Shown here: positions 24,598 through 34,681 of the stretch, in pieces
How positions within the stretch are numbered: position 1 is the first letter of the stretch
Layout of the letters: each line of letters begins with the position of its first letter
NCBI RefSeq assembly: GCF_027571385.1
Contig: NZ_CP085636.1
Span: 3,162,001-3,226,000 of the forward strand
Reading direction: 5' to 3'
Length of the DNA stretch: 64,000 bases
Origin: Shewanella sp. MTB7
GTDB taxonomy: Bacteria; Pseudomonadota; Gammaproteobacteria; Enterobacterales; Shewanellaceae
The notes under the pieces: generated by a model
Seen by the model: only the letters and a program-made list of their open reading frames with translations
Database searches by the model: none
Told to the model about the DNA's origin: nothing
Translations under genes and position numbers: made by a program

Positions 24598-24956
24598 AAT
24601 GTCCCTCGATTGAAGTCTTATATTTTCTTTATATCTAACGAGTGTTTTTTAGCGGTACGTTGGCAATGAATTTGATAAAATGAATGGGATATCTATTAAA
24701 CCTACTATCTGGTTAATTTTTTTTCAATAACATCATGCTAAAAATTTACCATTAGCTTGTTCGATAACGCGACGTACAGAGGGAAATCGGTTGACGGCAT
24801 AAACCACAGCAACGATGACTAGGATTGTAAAAAAATGCTATGCGACCTACCACGGAAGACGTAGAGACCAACAAGGGATACACAACTAGCAGCTAAATCG
24901 AAAAAGAAAAAATTAGTACGAAAGAACAATCACTTCATCAGTGTTCACTATTGTTC
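24598..24956. other. Intergenic stretch with a possible small-ORF remnant
   Basis: No intact gene is seen. On the minus strand, 24883-24733 could encode a roughly 49-residue membrane peptide (AFFTILVIVAVVYAVNRF), but the frame breaks at a seven-base A run (24829-24835). It may be a decayed or mis-sequenced small gene. Confidence 0.25.
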
Positions 24957-25844
24957 TCATAACTGAAGAGCTTCAACTCTATTTCTCCCTGACTCTTTAG
25001 CGTTATATAAAGCTTGGTCGGCTCTGTTTATTATGGTTTCAAGAGTATCGCCAGTAATAAACATGGTCACACCAAGACTTCCCGTTATATGTTTAACTTC
25101 CGGGAACATATTATCTTCAATAAGGCGTCTAAACTTTTCGGCCAACTTTAAAGCTCCGTTTAGATCCGTTTCGGGGCATATTATTAAAAACTCTTCTCCC
25201 CCCCAGCGACCGACAGTATCGACCATGCGAGCATTAATTTTTAAAACTTCGGCCACTTTCGTCAAACATTTATCTCCAACGAGATGGCCATAATTATCAT
25301 TTACTTTTTTAAAATGATCGAGATCAAACATGATGATACTTAAAGGCCGATGAAAGCGTTTAAATCTTTCAATTTCTTCGCTAAGTACAGAGTCCAGTTC
25401 CAATCGGTTTGCCAATCCCGTCAGCACATCCGTTTTCGCTAGCTTAGTAGCCTTTTCTTCAAGTGATTTCTGAAACGTTATGTCCGTAGATATACCTAGA
25501 ATGCCTATAATGTGGTCAGGATCTTTATCAGAGTAGATTGGCGTTTTTACTCCAAGGTAAATTCTTCTTTCCTGCTTGCCATCATCAACAATAATCTCTT
25601 CCTTAGTGGACTCACCCGACAAAACCCTAAGATCCACTTTTTTCAGGATTTGTACGATCTCAGGCGGAAAAAAGTTAGCATCACTTGCTAAGTATAGATC
25701 TTCAGCAGTACATCTAAAAAGGTCAAGAGTATGTCTGTTCGCATATACATACTCTGATTTGCGGTTCTTAATGTAAACAAATGACTGCACGTTATCCAGC
25801 GCAGTACGTAGTCCACTCAGAATATTGACATGATCTTCTATCAT
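24957..25844 (-). CDS. PAS-GGDEF diguanylate cyclase
   Basis: The N-terminal PAS domain (about residues 5-125, including FVYIKNRKSEYVYAN) is followed by a GGDEF domain with GRWGGEEF at the active site and an RMVD inhibitory I-site five residues before it. It should make cyclic di-GMP from two GTP, with feedback inhibition, in response to a signal sensed by the PAS domain. It has no membrane segment, so the signal is cytoplasmic. It appears to be monocistronic. Confidence 0.88.
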   Translation of the reverse strand: MIEDHVNILSGLRTALDNVQSFVYIKNRKSEYVYANRHTLDLFRCTAEDLYLASDANFFPPEIVQILKKVDLRVLSGESTKEEIIVDDGKQERRIYLGVKTPIYSDKDPDHIIGILGISTDITFQKSLEEKATKLAKTDVLTGLANRLELDSVLSEEIERFKRFHRPLSIIMFDLDHFKKVNDNYGHLVGDKCLTKVAEVLKINARMVDTVGRWGGEEFLIICPETDLNGALKLAEKFRRLIEDNMFPEVKHITGSLGVTMFITGDTLETIINRADQALYNAKESGRNRVEALQL

Positions 25845-26290
25845 TTATCAGCCTTTACGGTATTAAACTGGTCAACATTGAAATTTATAGCCGATGAAAT
25901 GACTTAACGTCTTAGTATTTATGCGTTGCGCTGTTTTCAGAGCATAAATAGCTTGTTGAGTTTGGTTACTTAATTATTCCCAGCAAAATATCATTCATAA
26001 CTTATTGTTGTAAAATGATTATTTTCAATACTGTTAAGTAAGTAGATCTTTATCTCTCTCAAATATCCCTGCAATATGATACATAGTGTCGATATAGAAC
26101 ACTTTCTCCTTTACCTTCGTGTTTTATGTGTAATGCAGCGCTTAATGGTTTGAATGATATTTTCTGACTTCAAGCACCAATAAACGACTCACTACGGTTA
26201 AATATGACAAAGTTATGTGTGCATGAACAAAAAACATGGAAGTTGAACTGACTATTAAAAATGAATATCTTGGGTCTCTGACATCAAAAA
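25845..26290. other. Intergenic stretch, nothing recognised
   Basis: About 450 AT-rich bases hold the promoter side of the diguanylate cyclase and the 3' side of the methyltransferase gene. I see no gene or strong hairpin. Confidence 0.4.
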
Positions 26291-27085
26291 CTAGGTATTT
26301 GGCTGAATGAGCTTATTGGGCTTTATTGCGACAACAAGCTTGACACTGCCTCTTTTTTCATGACTTTCAGAGCCAAGATTTGAAAGCAGTTCACTGGAAA
26401 AGTCAGAGTATTCAGTCCCGAGTTTTTCTCTTAGTTTTTCCATTCGATTTAATCTGGCAGACCAAGCATCAATGATTTCATCAGGTGCCACACCAGAAAA
26501 ATTCAGTTCAGGATCATAAACATCATTATCAACATAGACAATTTCAAATCCCACTTTTTGGAGCATAGTTTGCATTTTTGAACCAAAGTCGAAGTCATAT
26601 ATTCCGCTCTTGCCTGACTCAAATTCAAATGAGCTTACTCTATCGTAATACTTACTATTCTTTGGAAGATTACCTGAGATGAAACAGGATATATCCAATA
26701 AAGCAATCCAACCTCCATCCTCCATCAAAGCATTTAAACGCTGTAGAAAACCTTTAGGATTAGATAAGTAAGATAAAGAGAAGCTTCCCCATATGCCGCT
26801 AATCTTTTCGAAAGTTGAATAATCAACATCCAACAAATCACTGCATAGAAAAGCTTCATTATTGATTTTATTCGACACACAGAAGTCAATGAATACTTGG
26901 TTGATGTCGATTCCTACGACATTATTCACCTTGTGCGTTAGCAAATGAGATACATTTCCCACTGAGCACCCAAGATCTAAAACAGAGTCGTCTTTATTAA
27001 GAGGAATAAATTCAAGATATTTTTCCCAGTTTCTCCATTTTTGTTGCTTTTTATATTCTTGAATTAGATTCACTCTGTGCTCCAT
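26291..27085 (-). CDS. SAM-dependent class I methyltransferase
   Basis: The 264-residue protein has the SAM-binding motif I VLDLGCSVGNV (about residues 35-45), the acidic VVGIDIN loop and a later WIALLDIS strand, as in the UbiE/Methyltransf_11 group. Substrate unknown. It stands alone, without operon partners. Confidence 0.75.
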   Translation of the reverse strand: MEHRVNLIQEYKKQQKWRNWEKYLEFIPLNKDDSVLDLGCSVGNVSHLLTHKVNNVVGIDINQVFIDFCVSNKINNEAFLCSDLLDVDYSTFEKISGIWGSFSLSYLSNPKGFLQRLNALMEDGGWIALLDISCFISGNLPKNSKYYDRVSSFEFESGKSGIYDFDFGSKMQTMLQKVGFEIVYVDNDVYDPELNFSGVAPDEIIDAWSARLNRMEKLREKLGTEYSDFSSELLSNLGSESHEKRGSVKLVVAIKPNKLIQPNT

Positions 27086-27519
27086 ATTTTAACTAGTTCA
27101 TAAAGAATATAGTCAGCCCTACTTTTGATTAAGTCTATTAAGGCAATGGTATTGTTATTAATAGCTAAAATATCGGCTCTATGGTTATGTTGCAAGTAAT
27201 AGATATACCGAATATGCCTTGGATTAAAAAGACAAAATAAAGCTATTCACTACAGGGGACACGAAGATCACGGAGAAAGGTCACAACTAAAAACCAAATC
27301 GAAGAGAGAGATGAAACTTAGCTCTACTCGAATATTGCCAATTTCTGTATTCCCCAAGCTGGATCCTGAAATTAGTTCAGGATGACGGCAAGTGATCCTA
27401 AGAAAGATCTGCTTATTAGACTTTTTTGACCTAATCTAATAAGCAGATAATTTTCGACTACCGGCTTAACGTTTACTCCTTTTCGCTAATCACATACAAG
27501 GGATTCTTACTCCTTATCC
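27086..27519. other. Intergenic stretch with inverted repeats
   Basis: No gene is seen. A TCCTGAA/TTCAGGA inverted repeat lies at about 27364-27382, and a perfect 14-bp stem at 27407-27448. The segment around 27245-27290 (gacacgaagatcacggag) resembles dispersed intergenic repeats of marine gammaproteobacteria. Confidence 0.4.
27407..27448. terminator. 14-bp hairpin downstream of the questin oxidase-like gene
   Basis: ATCTGCTTATTAGA and its exact complement flank a 14-nt loop that contains a TTTTTT run. It lies about 70 bp after the stop of the minus-strand gene at 27520. It could be a terminator or a mobile palindromic repeat. Confidence 0.4.
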
Positions 27520-28653
27520 TTAATAACTAGCCATCACTTGACTGGCTGCAACTCGGTATATCTCATGGTCATCCAGGTTTTCTGCTAACCATTTACATGA
27601 GAACACCATCTTGATGTCATGAACTTCATTTAATTTCACAGCAGAACTGGCAAGACTTAACCAATCAGGCAATTGGCTTACAACAGCTTCAAAACCTGAG
27701 AACTCGAGCTTTGGAGCCCTTTTCTCTAGATATAATCCCATTAACCAGATCCAATACCTTTGCCACAGTTTCACATAAATCTGAATATCACTGTCTATGG
27801 TCCTTGTATTATTATCTGTTTTTTTCACTGCATTTAGCGATGTCAATGACAAGGTCAGATCGACCAGTGCTTGAGCCGCTGTCACTGCGTGCAAAGTGGT
27901 TAGCGCAGGTTCATAGAGATACAGGGCTACAGCAGCCTTACAGATATCGGACATTCGAGTCGATAAATTAGCTCTCGTTATCGAAAAGCCTTGATCGAAT
28001 GCCAATGTTTGCACATAAGGGGAGCCACATAACTGTTCACCTACTCGCAAACTCGGTCCTGAAATACTGGACCAGGTTGACAGTACATAGGTTTCAGCGA
28101 CATTTTCATTGGTGGCAACATCACTGGATTGCTCGATATAGCCATAGAGATCCTGATAACGAATGGCAAAATAGGCCAGTGCATCAGCTATCAAGCCGTG
28201 ATCTCCCTGCATTCTTGCAAAGCTGAGTCGTATCAAGGGATGAAACAGTCCCATCGGCAGTGCATCGGCCATGATATCTAACGCATGGTTGATAAACTTA
28301 ACCGCACCTAAGTGTTCAATACCTGTTAGAAAAACTCTTTTGAACTCAATTAATAATTCAGGTTTTCCTAAGTATTGAGGCCAATTATCAAGATTGACGG
28401 TTTGGCTATCTCTTAATCCCATTTGATGTATCAAGGTACGGTTTCTAGGCCAACGGCTTTTAAAACGTTGGATATCATCGTCTGTACCACCAAGCGCCGC
28501 TAAACTCATGATGGTCATTGGAAAATGATTGGCCATGCCACTGCGTGTTATGCCACCCAAATTAGGGTGGTAAAAAGCATCTGCATGCATCTCTTGATTA
28601 ACTAAAGCAATTAATTTTGTTGATGTTTGATAGGTATCGTGTGTGTTGTTCAT
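27520..28653 (-). CDS. Questin oxidase-like protein (DUF4243 family)
   Basis: The 377-residue protein has the family pattern NHFPMTIMSLAALGGTDDDIQRF near the N-terminus and a GLFHPLIRLSFA segment in the middle, as in questin (Baeyer-Villiger) oxidases that cleave anthraquinones. It has no signal peptide. It is the last gene of a run with two glutathionyl-hydroquinone reductases (15-bp gap), so it probably works in quinone detoxification. Actual substrate unknown. Confidence 0.65.
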   Translation of the reverse strand: MNNTHDTYQTSTKLIALVNQEMHADAFYHPNLGGITRSGMANHFPMTIMSLAALGGTDDDIQRFKSRWPRNRTLIHQMGLRDSQTVNLDNWPQYLGKPELLIEFKRVFLTGIEHLGAVKFINHALDIMADALPMGLFHPLIRLSFARMQGDHGLIADALAYFAIRYQDLYGYIEQSSDVATNENVAETYVLSTWSSISGPSLRVGEQLCGSPYVQTLAFDQGFSITRANLSTRMSDICKAAVALYLYEPALTTLHAVTAAQALVDLTLSLTSLNAVKKTDNNTRTIDSDIQIYVKLWQRYWIWLMGLYLEKRAPKLEFSGFEAVVSQLPDWLSLASSAVKLNEVHDIKMVFSCKWLAENLDDHEIYRVAASQVMASY

Positions 28654-28668
28654 AACTGCCTCGCTGGT

Positions 28669-29646
28669 TTAATTTAATGTAAAGGTGGAAGACATCCCAA
28701 TCGGCATTATGCCGTAGGGGTTTCGCAACGGACTTTTAGAGTGATATCCCTGGCGATATACATCCAGATCTATGGTGTGTGCCACACCTGGAATGTCCAC
28801 CAGCCGTTGTAGATAACGGGTTAAATTTGGATAATCCCGTATCGCCTTTATATTGCATTTGAATGCACTGTAGTAGCCGACATCAAATCGCACTAAGGTG
28901 GGTAATAAGCGCCAATCTGCTTCTGTGACTCGTTCACCAAGCAAAAATGGCGTAGTGCTTAATCGCGCTTCAAGCGTCTCAAGTGCCATGAAGACCTTCG
29001 TTACCGCTTCGTCATAGGCTGGCTGATTGCGCGCAAAACCCGTTTGATAAACGCCATTATTGAGATTGTTGTAGATAAATTGGTTAAGCTCATTAATGTC
29101 GGCCGCCAACTCCTGAGGATAATAATCCTCCTTGTTATTGGTTATTTGATTAAAAGCTTGGTTGAACATGCGGATAATTTCAGCCGACTCAGTGCTGACT
29201 ATCCTCTGTTGCTGTTTATCCCACAGCACAGGCACCGTCACTCTGCCAGTGTAGTCAGGCGCTGCCATGCTATACAGGGTGTGTATATTCTCTAGCTGAT
29301 ACAAGTCATCACTAAAGCGCCCTGATTTATCAAACCCCCAACCTTGATCGTCTCTAAGAGGTTTAACTAAAGAGCAACTAATGACATTTTCTAGCCCTTT
29401 GATACTACGATAGATTAATGTTCTATGTGCCCAAGGGCAGTTAAGTGCAGCGAACAGATGATAACGCCCCGTTTCGGCTTTAAAACCGCCTACACCGCTC
29501 TCTCCCGCTGAGCCATCGGCCGTGATCCAGTTTCTAAATTTTGCCGTTCCTCGTTGAAAACGGCCTTGATTGTCTTTATATTGCTGCTTTTCAAACGTTT
29601 CAACTTGCTCGTCTGTCAGCCATTTTCCTTCGATTAACTTACCCAT
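28669..29646 (-). CDS. Glutathionyl-hydroquinone reductase (xi-class GST), first paralog
   Basis: Xi-class glutathione transferases remove glutathione from glutathionyl-hydroquinones. The catalytic Cys lies in LNCPWAHRT (about residue 70) with the preceding WITADGSAGESGVGGFKAE, both hallmarks of the family. The 325-residue length is typical. It is 76 bp downstream of a paralog with the same layout. Confidence 0.9.
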   Translation of the reverse strand: MGKLIEGKWLTDEQVETFEKQQYKDNQGRFQRGTAKFRNWITADGSAGESGVGGFKAETGRYHLFAALNCPWAHRTLIYRSIKGLENVISCSLVKPLRDDQGWGFDKSGRFSDDLYQLENIHTLYSMAAPDYTGRVTVPVLWDKQQQRIVSTESAEIIRMFNQAFNQITNNKEDYYPQELAADINELNQFIYNNLNNGVYQTGFARNQPAYDEAVTKVFMALETLEARLSTTPFLLGERVTEADWRLLPTLVRFDVGYYSAFKCNIKAIRDYPNLTRYLQRLVDIPGVAHTIDLDVYRQGYHSKSPLRNPYGIMPIGMSSTFTLN

Positions 29647-29722
29647 ATCGTACTAACCTTGTTAAGACCTCTTTGAATGACACCCAACCTGTAAGTATTG
29701 GTTAACTTCCCACCACCAGCCA

Positions 29723-30697
29723 TTAACCTCTCAGGTGTGGCGTGGTGAAATCCAGTAACGGCCCTTTAGGGATGATACGCGTTGGGTTGATCGATTCATG
29801 ACTTCCGTAATAGTGTGCCTTGATATAAGCAATATCCACGGTTTCACTCACCCCTGGTTGTTGATACATATCACGCAAATAACCCCACAAATTTGGATAA
29901 TCTACAATGCGCTTTTTATTGCATTTAAAATGACCCACATAAACCGGATCGAAACGCACTAAGGTAGTAAATAGTCGCCAATCGGCTTCTGTAATGTTGG
30001 CACCAACTAGATACCTTTGATTAGCCAAAAGTGCTTCTAACGTATCGAGGGCAGTAAATACTTCATCAACAGCACCATCATAGGCTGCTTGTGTCGTTGC
30101 AAAACCGGCACGATATACCCCGTTATTAATGGTTGGATAGATGTAATCATTCATCTGATCGATCTCTTTAAGTAAGTTCGCAGGTGAATAGTCCACAGGT
30201 GTCACCCCAATATCATCAAATGCACTGTTGAACATACGGATAATTTCAGCAGACTCATTACTGACAATCGTATTGGTTTTCTTGTCCCATAAAATAGGCA
30301 CCGTGACTCTACCGGTATAGTTTGCATCTGCCTTGGTATAAATTTGATGTGCAAATTGAGCATGTTGAATAGGATCTGGGATCACTCCTTCTCCAGGTTC
30401 AAAGGTCCAACCGTCATCTCCCATAAACGCATTGACCACAGACATGGTGATCATCTTATCCAGCCCCTTTAACTTGCGGTAAATAATAGTACGATGTGCC
30501 CAGGGACATGCTAGTGACACATAAAGATGGTAACGATCAGCTTCTGCTTTAAAGCCGCCCACACCCGAAGGACCCGCGGCACCATCTTTGGTGATCCAGT
30601 TTCGAAAACTCGATGCTTTACGCTCAAACTTCCCACCAGTAGATGTAGTGTCATACCAAGTGTTTTGCCATTTACCTTCTACTAATAATCCCATCAT
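29723..30697 (-). CDS. Glutathionyl-hydroquinone reductase (xi-class GST), second paralog
   Basis: It has the same motifs as its neighbour: WITKDGAAGPSGVGGFKAE and the catalytic Cys in LACPWAHRT. The two proteins are clearly similar but diverged, suggesting an old duplication with different substrates. Translation may start at either of two adjacent ATGs. The divergent LysR regulator at 30844 probably controls this run. Confidence 0.9.
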   Translation of the reverse strand: MMGLLVEGKWQNTWYDTTSTGGKFERKASSFRNWITKDGAAGPSGVGGFKAEADRYHLYVSLACPWAHRTIIYRKLKGLDKMITMSVVNAFMGDDGWTFEPGEGVIPDPIQHAQFAHQIYTKADANYTGRVTVPILWDKKTNTIVSNESAEIIRMFNSAFDDIGVTPVDYSPANLLKEIDQMNDYIYPTINNGVYRAGFATTQAAYDGAVDEVFTALDTLEALLANQRYLVGANITEADWRLFTTLVRFDPVYVGHFKCNKKRIVDYPNLWGYLRDMYQQPGVSETVDIAYIKAHYYGSHESINPTRIIPKGPLLDFTTPHLRG

Positions 30698-30843
30698 CGA
30701 CTCCTCTAGTTAATCGGTTCTATCTGCTGTTAATAACAATAGACCGATAGACCATGTGAATAAACAGTAAATATATGCACAGATTGTTCGCACTTTGAGA
30801 ACAATCTAAGTAAGGTAAAGGTAAATAGTGCTAATAAGAGTTG

Positions 30844-31755
30844 ATGAAATCTATGGGCCAACTGGAAAATATGCAGATCTTTATCAAGGTGGTGGAGACT
30901 GGCGGGATCACTAAGGCTGCCGAACAGTTAAATTTGGCCAAATCAGCGGTAAGTAAACGGCTCGGCGAAATAGAGAAACAACTCAGAGTGAAACTCATCA
31001 ATCGCACGACACGCAAGTCTAGCCTCACAGAAGCAGGTAATGCCTACTACCAAAAGTGTAAATTGATCTTAGAGGAGGTTGATGATCTCAACTGCTTGCT
31101 ATCTTCAGTGCAACAAAGTTTAAACGGTACATTGAGGCTGACGGTTCCTTTGTCATTTGGCGTGATGCACTTAGTTAACGCCTTCGAGCTATTTGCCAAT
31201 CAGCATCCACAGCTGCAGATGGATATTGATTTCTCAGACCGTAATGTCAGTCTGGTTGAAGAGGGTTTTGATCTCGCAATTCGCATTGGCCATCTAACAG
31301 ATTCAAGCATGCATGCCCGAGCTATCGCGCCTATTAGTCACCTTATCTGTGCCAGCCCGGAATATTTAGCTAAACATGGTACACCTGAGACGCCTGAGCA
31401 GCTCAAAAGTCACAAATTGCTCAGGTATTCTCGTCTACCTCTAGCGGGGATTGAGTTAACAGACAAGGATAAACAGAAGATCACAGTCCCAATGGAAAGT
31501 CACTGTATCGCCAACAATGGTGATTTTTTAAAAGCCATGACGGTATCGGGTCACGGCGTCACTTTTTTGCCTCGTTTTATTGTTTGGCAAGAGCTCGCTA
31601 ATGGCACACTTAAGACAATCATGCCTGATTATAAGATTTCCCCAATGAAGGCTTATGCAATATACCCTCAGAATCGTTATCTGCCTAAGAAGGTCCGTAT
31701 GTTAATTGATTTCTTAAGCCAACATTTCGGTGATGTTCCCTACTGGGACCAATAA
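30844..31755 (+). CDS. LysR-family transcriptional regulator
   Basis: The N-terminal winged helix is clear (MQIFIKVVETGGITKAAEQL, then LAKSAVSKRLGEIEKQL), followed by the two-lobe effector domain (RLTVPLSFGVMHL, then ISHLICASPEYL). It is divergent from the GST operon with about 145 bp between, the usual LysR layout, and precedes a monooxygenase and a nitroreductase. It likely senses a quinone or electrophile. The ATG at 30844 with AAGAG upstream is chosen over the adjacent TTG. Confidence 0.9.
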   Translation: MKSMGQLENMQIFIKVVETGGITKAAEQLNLAKSAVSKRLGEIEKQLRVKLINRTTRKSSLTEAGNAYYQKCKLILEEVDDLNCLLSSVQQSLNGTLRLTVPLSFGVMHLVNAFELFANQHPQLQMDIDFSDRNVSLVEEGFDLAIRIGHLTDSSMHARAIAPISHLICASPEYLAKHGTPETPEQLKSHKLLRYSRLPLAGIELTDKDKQKITVPMESHCIANNGDFLKAMTVSGHGVTFLPRFIVWQELANGTLKTIMPDYKISPMKAYAIYPQNRYLPKKVRMLIDFLSQHFGDVPYWDQ

Positions 31756-31910
31756 GGCTATTGATCCGTTTTGGGCGTCAATTATCAATATTTTTTTGAT
31801 AAAGATTCTATGATTAGCTAGTTTTTCGTTAAGTAAATTAGCATTACACTCTCTCATACTAGATAAGGGCTGCTTGAAGTCTTTTTTTGATTTTAATTTG
31901 AGGGAAAAAT

Positions 31911-32201
31911 ATGACTAACTTGACGATTGTGGCAAATGTCATCCCGAAAACCGATAAAGTTGAACTTGTAAAAACTGCACTCTTAAAACTCATTGAGGTG
32001 ACTCGCACAGAAGAGGGATGCATAAACTATAACCTACATCAAGACAATGAGAACCCAGCACATTTCATGTTTTACGAAAACTGGACATCACGTGAATTAT
32101 GGCAAACTCACATGGGCAACAAGCATTTACAAGAGTACATGGTCGAAACTCAAGATTGTGTCGTTCTGTTTACTTTGAATGAAATGACCGAGCTTGCTTA
32201 A
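31911..32201 (+). CDS. Antibiotic biosynthesis monooxygenase (quinol monooxygenase-like)
   Basis: The 96-residue protein has the ABM-domain pattern ANVIPKTDKVELVKTALLKL, then TRTEEGCINYNLHQD, FMFYENWTS and HMGNKHLQEY, as in YgiN. Such enzymes oxidise quinols or similar aromatics without a cofactor and form dimers. A GAGGGA ribosome site precedes the ATG. It fits the quinone-handling theme of the cluster. Confidence 0.85.
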   Translation: MTNLTIVANVIPKTDKVELVKTALLKLIEVTRTEEGCINYNLHQDNENPAHFMFYENWTSRELWQTHMGNKHLQEYMVETQDCVVLFTLNEMTELA

Positions 32202-32260
32202 CCACACTAATACCTAAACATATTAATTATGCCACCTATTTAAGGTGGCTCATTAGAGAG

Positions 32261-32935
32261 ATGAAGAAGACTATGACAATGACTCACCCTATCATTGCAG
32301 ATCTAAACAAGCGCTACACGGCTAAGAAATACGATACATCGAAACGTATTCCTCAAGCTGAGCTGGATATTCTTTATGAAGCGATACGCCTATCAGCCTC
32401 ATCAATAAACTCCCAGCCATGGAAGTTTATTGTGATTGAGAGTGATGAAGCCAAACAACGTATGCATGATACCTTTGCTAATAAGTATCAGTTCAATCAG
32501 CCACATATTAAAGCGGCCTCCCACATCATTTTGTTTGCTCACAACCCTCATTATACCCGCGAGGATTATGCCAAAATCGTCGATAAAGGCATTGAAGATG
32601 GCCGCACTAAACCTGAAGAGCGAGAGCAAGCGTTTGGAGGATTCTTTTTTGCCGAGCTTAATACTGACGAAACTGGAAATACGTCAGTATGGACTAAATC
32701 ACAAACCTATTTAGCATTAGGTAATACCATGCACGTTCTAGCCCGACTAGGCATTGATGCAACGCCAATGGAGGGGGTTGACAATGAACTGATTGGGGAA
32801 ATATTTAAAGATGAATTGACTGGATTTGTATGTGAGGTTGCCCTCGCTATTGGTTATCATCATCCAGAAGAGGATTATAATGCCGCACTGCCAAAGTCTC
32901 GTTTAGCGATGCAAGATATATTGACTGTCCTTTAA
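32261..32935 (+). CDS. Nitroreductase family NAD(P)H:FMN oxidoreductase (NfsB-like)
   Basis: The 224-residue protein shows the NfsB pattern: LNKRYTAKKYD at the N-terminus, IRLSASSINSQPWKFIVI for FMN binding, GGFFFAELN, and the C-terminal GYHHPEEDYN. It should reduce nitroaromatics or quinones with two electrons. It lies 59 bp after the monooxygenase and ends before a hairpin at 32952. A start at the ATG at 32273 is possible. Confidence 0.87.
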   Translation: MKKTMTMTHPIIADLNKRYTAKKYDTSKRIPQAELDILYEAIRLSASSINSQPWKFIVIESDEAKQRMHDTFANKYQFNQPHIKAASHIILFAHNPHYTREDYAKIVDKGIEDGRTKPEEREQAFGGFFFAELNTDETGNTSVWTKSQTYLALGNTMHVLARLGIDATPMEGVDNELIGEIFKDELTGFVCEVALAIGYHHPEEDYNAALPKSRLAMQDILTVL

Positions 32936-32951
32936 CATATTCAACATAAAA

Positions 32952-32972
32952 ATAGCGTCTGTTTGACGCTAT
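32952..32972. terminator. Hairpin after the nitroreductase gene
   Basis: ATAGCGTC and GACGCTAT pair around TGTTT, followed by GTTTGTTT. It lies between convergent genes and may act both ways. Confidence 0.6.
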
Positions 32973-32994
32973 GTTTGTTTCCGTCATTAACTCT

Positions 32995-33609
32995 TTATGA
33001 AGTGCTTTTCTTTATCGTTTGTACCATGGCGTTATTGTACACTTTCATGATTTTATTGATGGATTCTGAGCCGCCGGCTAACACTGCACCGGTAAATACT
33101 ATATCAACGATTAAAAACAGTGCCTTTTGAGACCCTTTTAATACCGGTGGTTCAACAATGGTGCCTATAATTCTAATCCCGATAAAGGCGATCATCATGC
33201 CAATCCCAAGACCTAACCACTGTGAAATAAACCGGGAACCAGCCCTGTATTCGGCCCTCTCCTTTTCTATCTCTTCCAAACTAGCTGATAAATTTTGATA
33301 TTGTGTCGATTCTTGGGTAGCTACATCGTCTGGCTGTAAGCTAACAAACTTCTCCAGTGCCAGCTTTCTTGACGCTATTGTTCTGTCTAACTCGTCGGCG
33401 CCAGTGCTTCTCCATGCAGACAGAAACACCTCAATTGCCCGTTCAATAAAAAGAGAGAGAAAGATCAATGTACCCAGTAAAGAGGCCGCTTTTTCAACTG
33501 GATCAGCCAGTGTTAACGTTATAGGCTGAACTTTCCATGCTACACCAAGGATAACTATAACGACTAAGACTCCCCACACTCTGCTGTACTTTGTTTCATT
33601 ATTCATCAT
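32995..33609 (-). CDS. Membrane protein with internal coiled coil, function unknown
   Basis: The 204-residue protein has two N-terminal membrane helices (about residues 12-28 and 42-60), a charged cytoplasmic coiled-coil region (about 70-125) and two C-terminal helices (about 128-150 and 165-185). I do not recognise a family. It has no operon partner. Confidence 0.6.
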   Translation of the reverse strand: MMNNETKYSRVWGVLVVIVILGVAWKVQPITLTLADPVEKAASLLGTLIFLSLFIERAIEVFLSAWRSTGADELDRTIASRKLALEKFVSLQPDDVATQESTQYQNLSASLEEIEKERAEYRAGSRFISQWLGLGIGMMIAFIGIRIIGTIVEPPVLKGSQKALFLIVDIVFTGAVLAGGSESINKIMKVYNNAMVQTIKKSTS

Positions 33610-33997
33610 TTTTTATTCCATTATTGGTACTATGTTTCATACTTATCCAGTTCACTGACCTCAACAGTAGGACGATCAATATAAGCTTAAAATCAATTTT
33701 GACCAAATATCCAATATCGACACTGCCACGCAGGAGTTGCTCGGATCTGTGCTTCGCTATACACCTTCATCAATTAGCATCATAAAGGGCTAACGCTCTT
33801 CTTGTGTAATGAAAAGAAGTGGCGCTACGCGATAGATTAGTTTTTGCTTTTAAGGGAGCGTTTTGCACAAGATGAACTGGCACCAAATTTTGTCTTGTTT
33901 ATTATCTATACTAAACGAACAAGCCAGAGCAGTCTGCTCTGGCTTGTTAACGTCTACGACTTGTTTTAACTATAAATATGAATAGCTCACAGAGAAT
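33610..33997. other. Intergenic stretch with one strong palindrome
   Basis: About 390 bp show no gene. The only notable structure is the terminator-like palindrome at 33918-33948. Confidence 0.4.
33918..33948 (-). terminator. 15-bp perfect palindrome downstream of the DsbA-like gene
   Basis: AACAAGCCAGAGCAG and its exact complement are separated by a single T. It lies 50 bp past the stop of the minus-strand gene at 33998 and is probably its terminator. Confidence 0.6.
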
Positions 33998-34681
33998 CTA
34001 GAGTGACTTCAGCTCTCTTTTTAAGAACTCAACAACCTCTAGCGGTTGATCTAAATATTGCGAGTGATCGACAAAAATTCCTTGTTCATCAGCCGTAACT
34101 AACAGCACTGGAAAGGCTGTCGTTTCGATCAACTCCTGGATCTCTATAATATCCCCAAGTACAAACTCTGCATCCTTACTTAGCTCGCCTTTAAACACTT
34201 TATTTGAAGGCGATAACTTAAACTGTTCGATGATGTCATTGAAATCATGTTTACAATCAAGTGGATTACCATCAATAAAGTGGGCTTTTTGCAGTGCATT
34301 TAACACTGACAGAAGTTTTTTCGGCTGTTTGCTCTGCATCCAAGCCATTAAGTTGGCTGTTTTAATCGCATTCTTAGGGCTATTTACGTAGCGAATATGT
34401 TCCTTGCTAAACTTAACTGCACTCAATTTTAATATTGCATCTACCTGCTCTTGACCTGCAGCATCAGTGCCATTGAAATGGGCACAATGCATTAGGTTTA
34501 TTTTCATATCAGGAAAAGCTTCGCTAAGCGCGTTAACCAAAGGCATGGCCGCATAACTCCATGGACAATGCGAATCGTAGATAAAATAAAGCTCTAGAGC
34601 CATAGGCGCTGACGCCGACAGCTCAGGTGTAAATTCTTCTGTTACAAATAGATCTTCTGGTATTGAAAAGTCGGCACTCAT
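33998..34681 (-). CDS. DsbA-family thioredoxin-fold protein
   Basis: The protein has a thioredoxin-like start (LELYFIYDSHCPWSYAAMPL) with a CPWS active site in place of CPHC, followed by the helical insertion of the DsbA/FrnE group. No signal peptide is seen, so it is cytoplasmic and more like FrnE or 2-hydroxychromene isomerase-type proteins than periplasmic DsbA. The ATG at 34681 is chosen over an upstream TTG. Confidence 0.75.
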   Translation of the reverse strand: MSADFSIPEDLFVTEEFTPELSASAPMALELYFIYDSHCPWSYAAMPLVNALSEAFPDMKINLMHCAHFNGTDAAGQEQVDAILKLSAVKFSKEHIRYVNSPKNAIKTANLMAWMQSKQPKKLLSVLNALQKAHFIDGNPLDCKHDFNDIIEQFKLSPSNKVFKGELSKDAEFVLGDIIEIQELIETTAFPVLLVTADEQGIFVDHSQYLDQPLEVVEFLKRELKSL

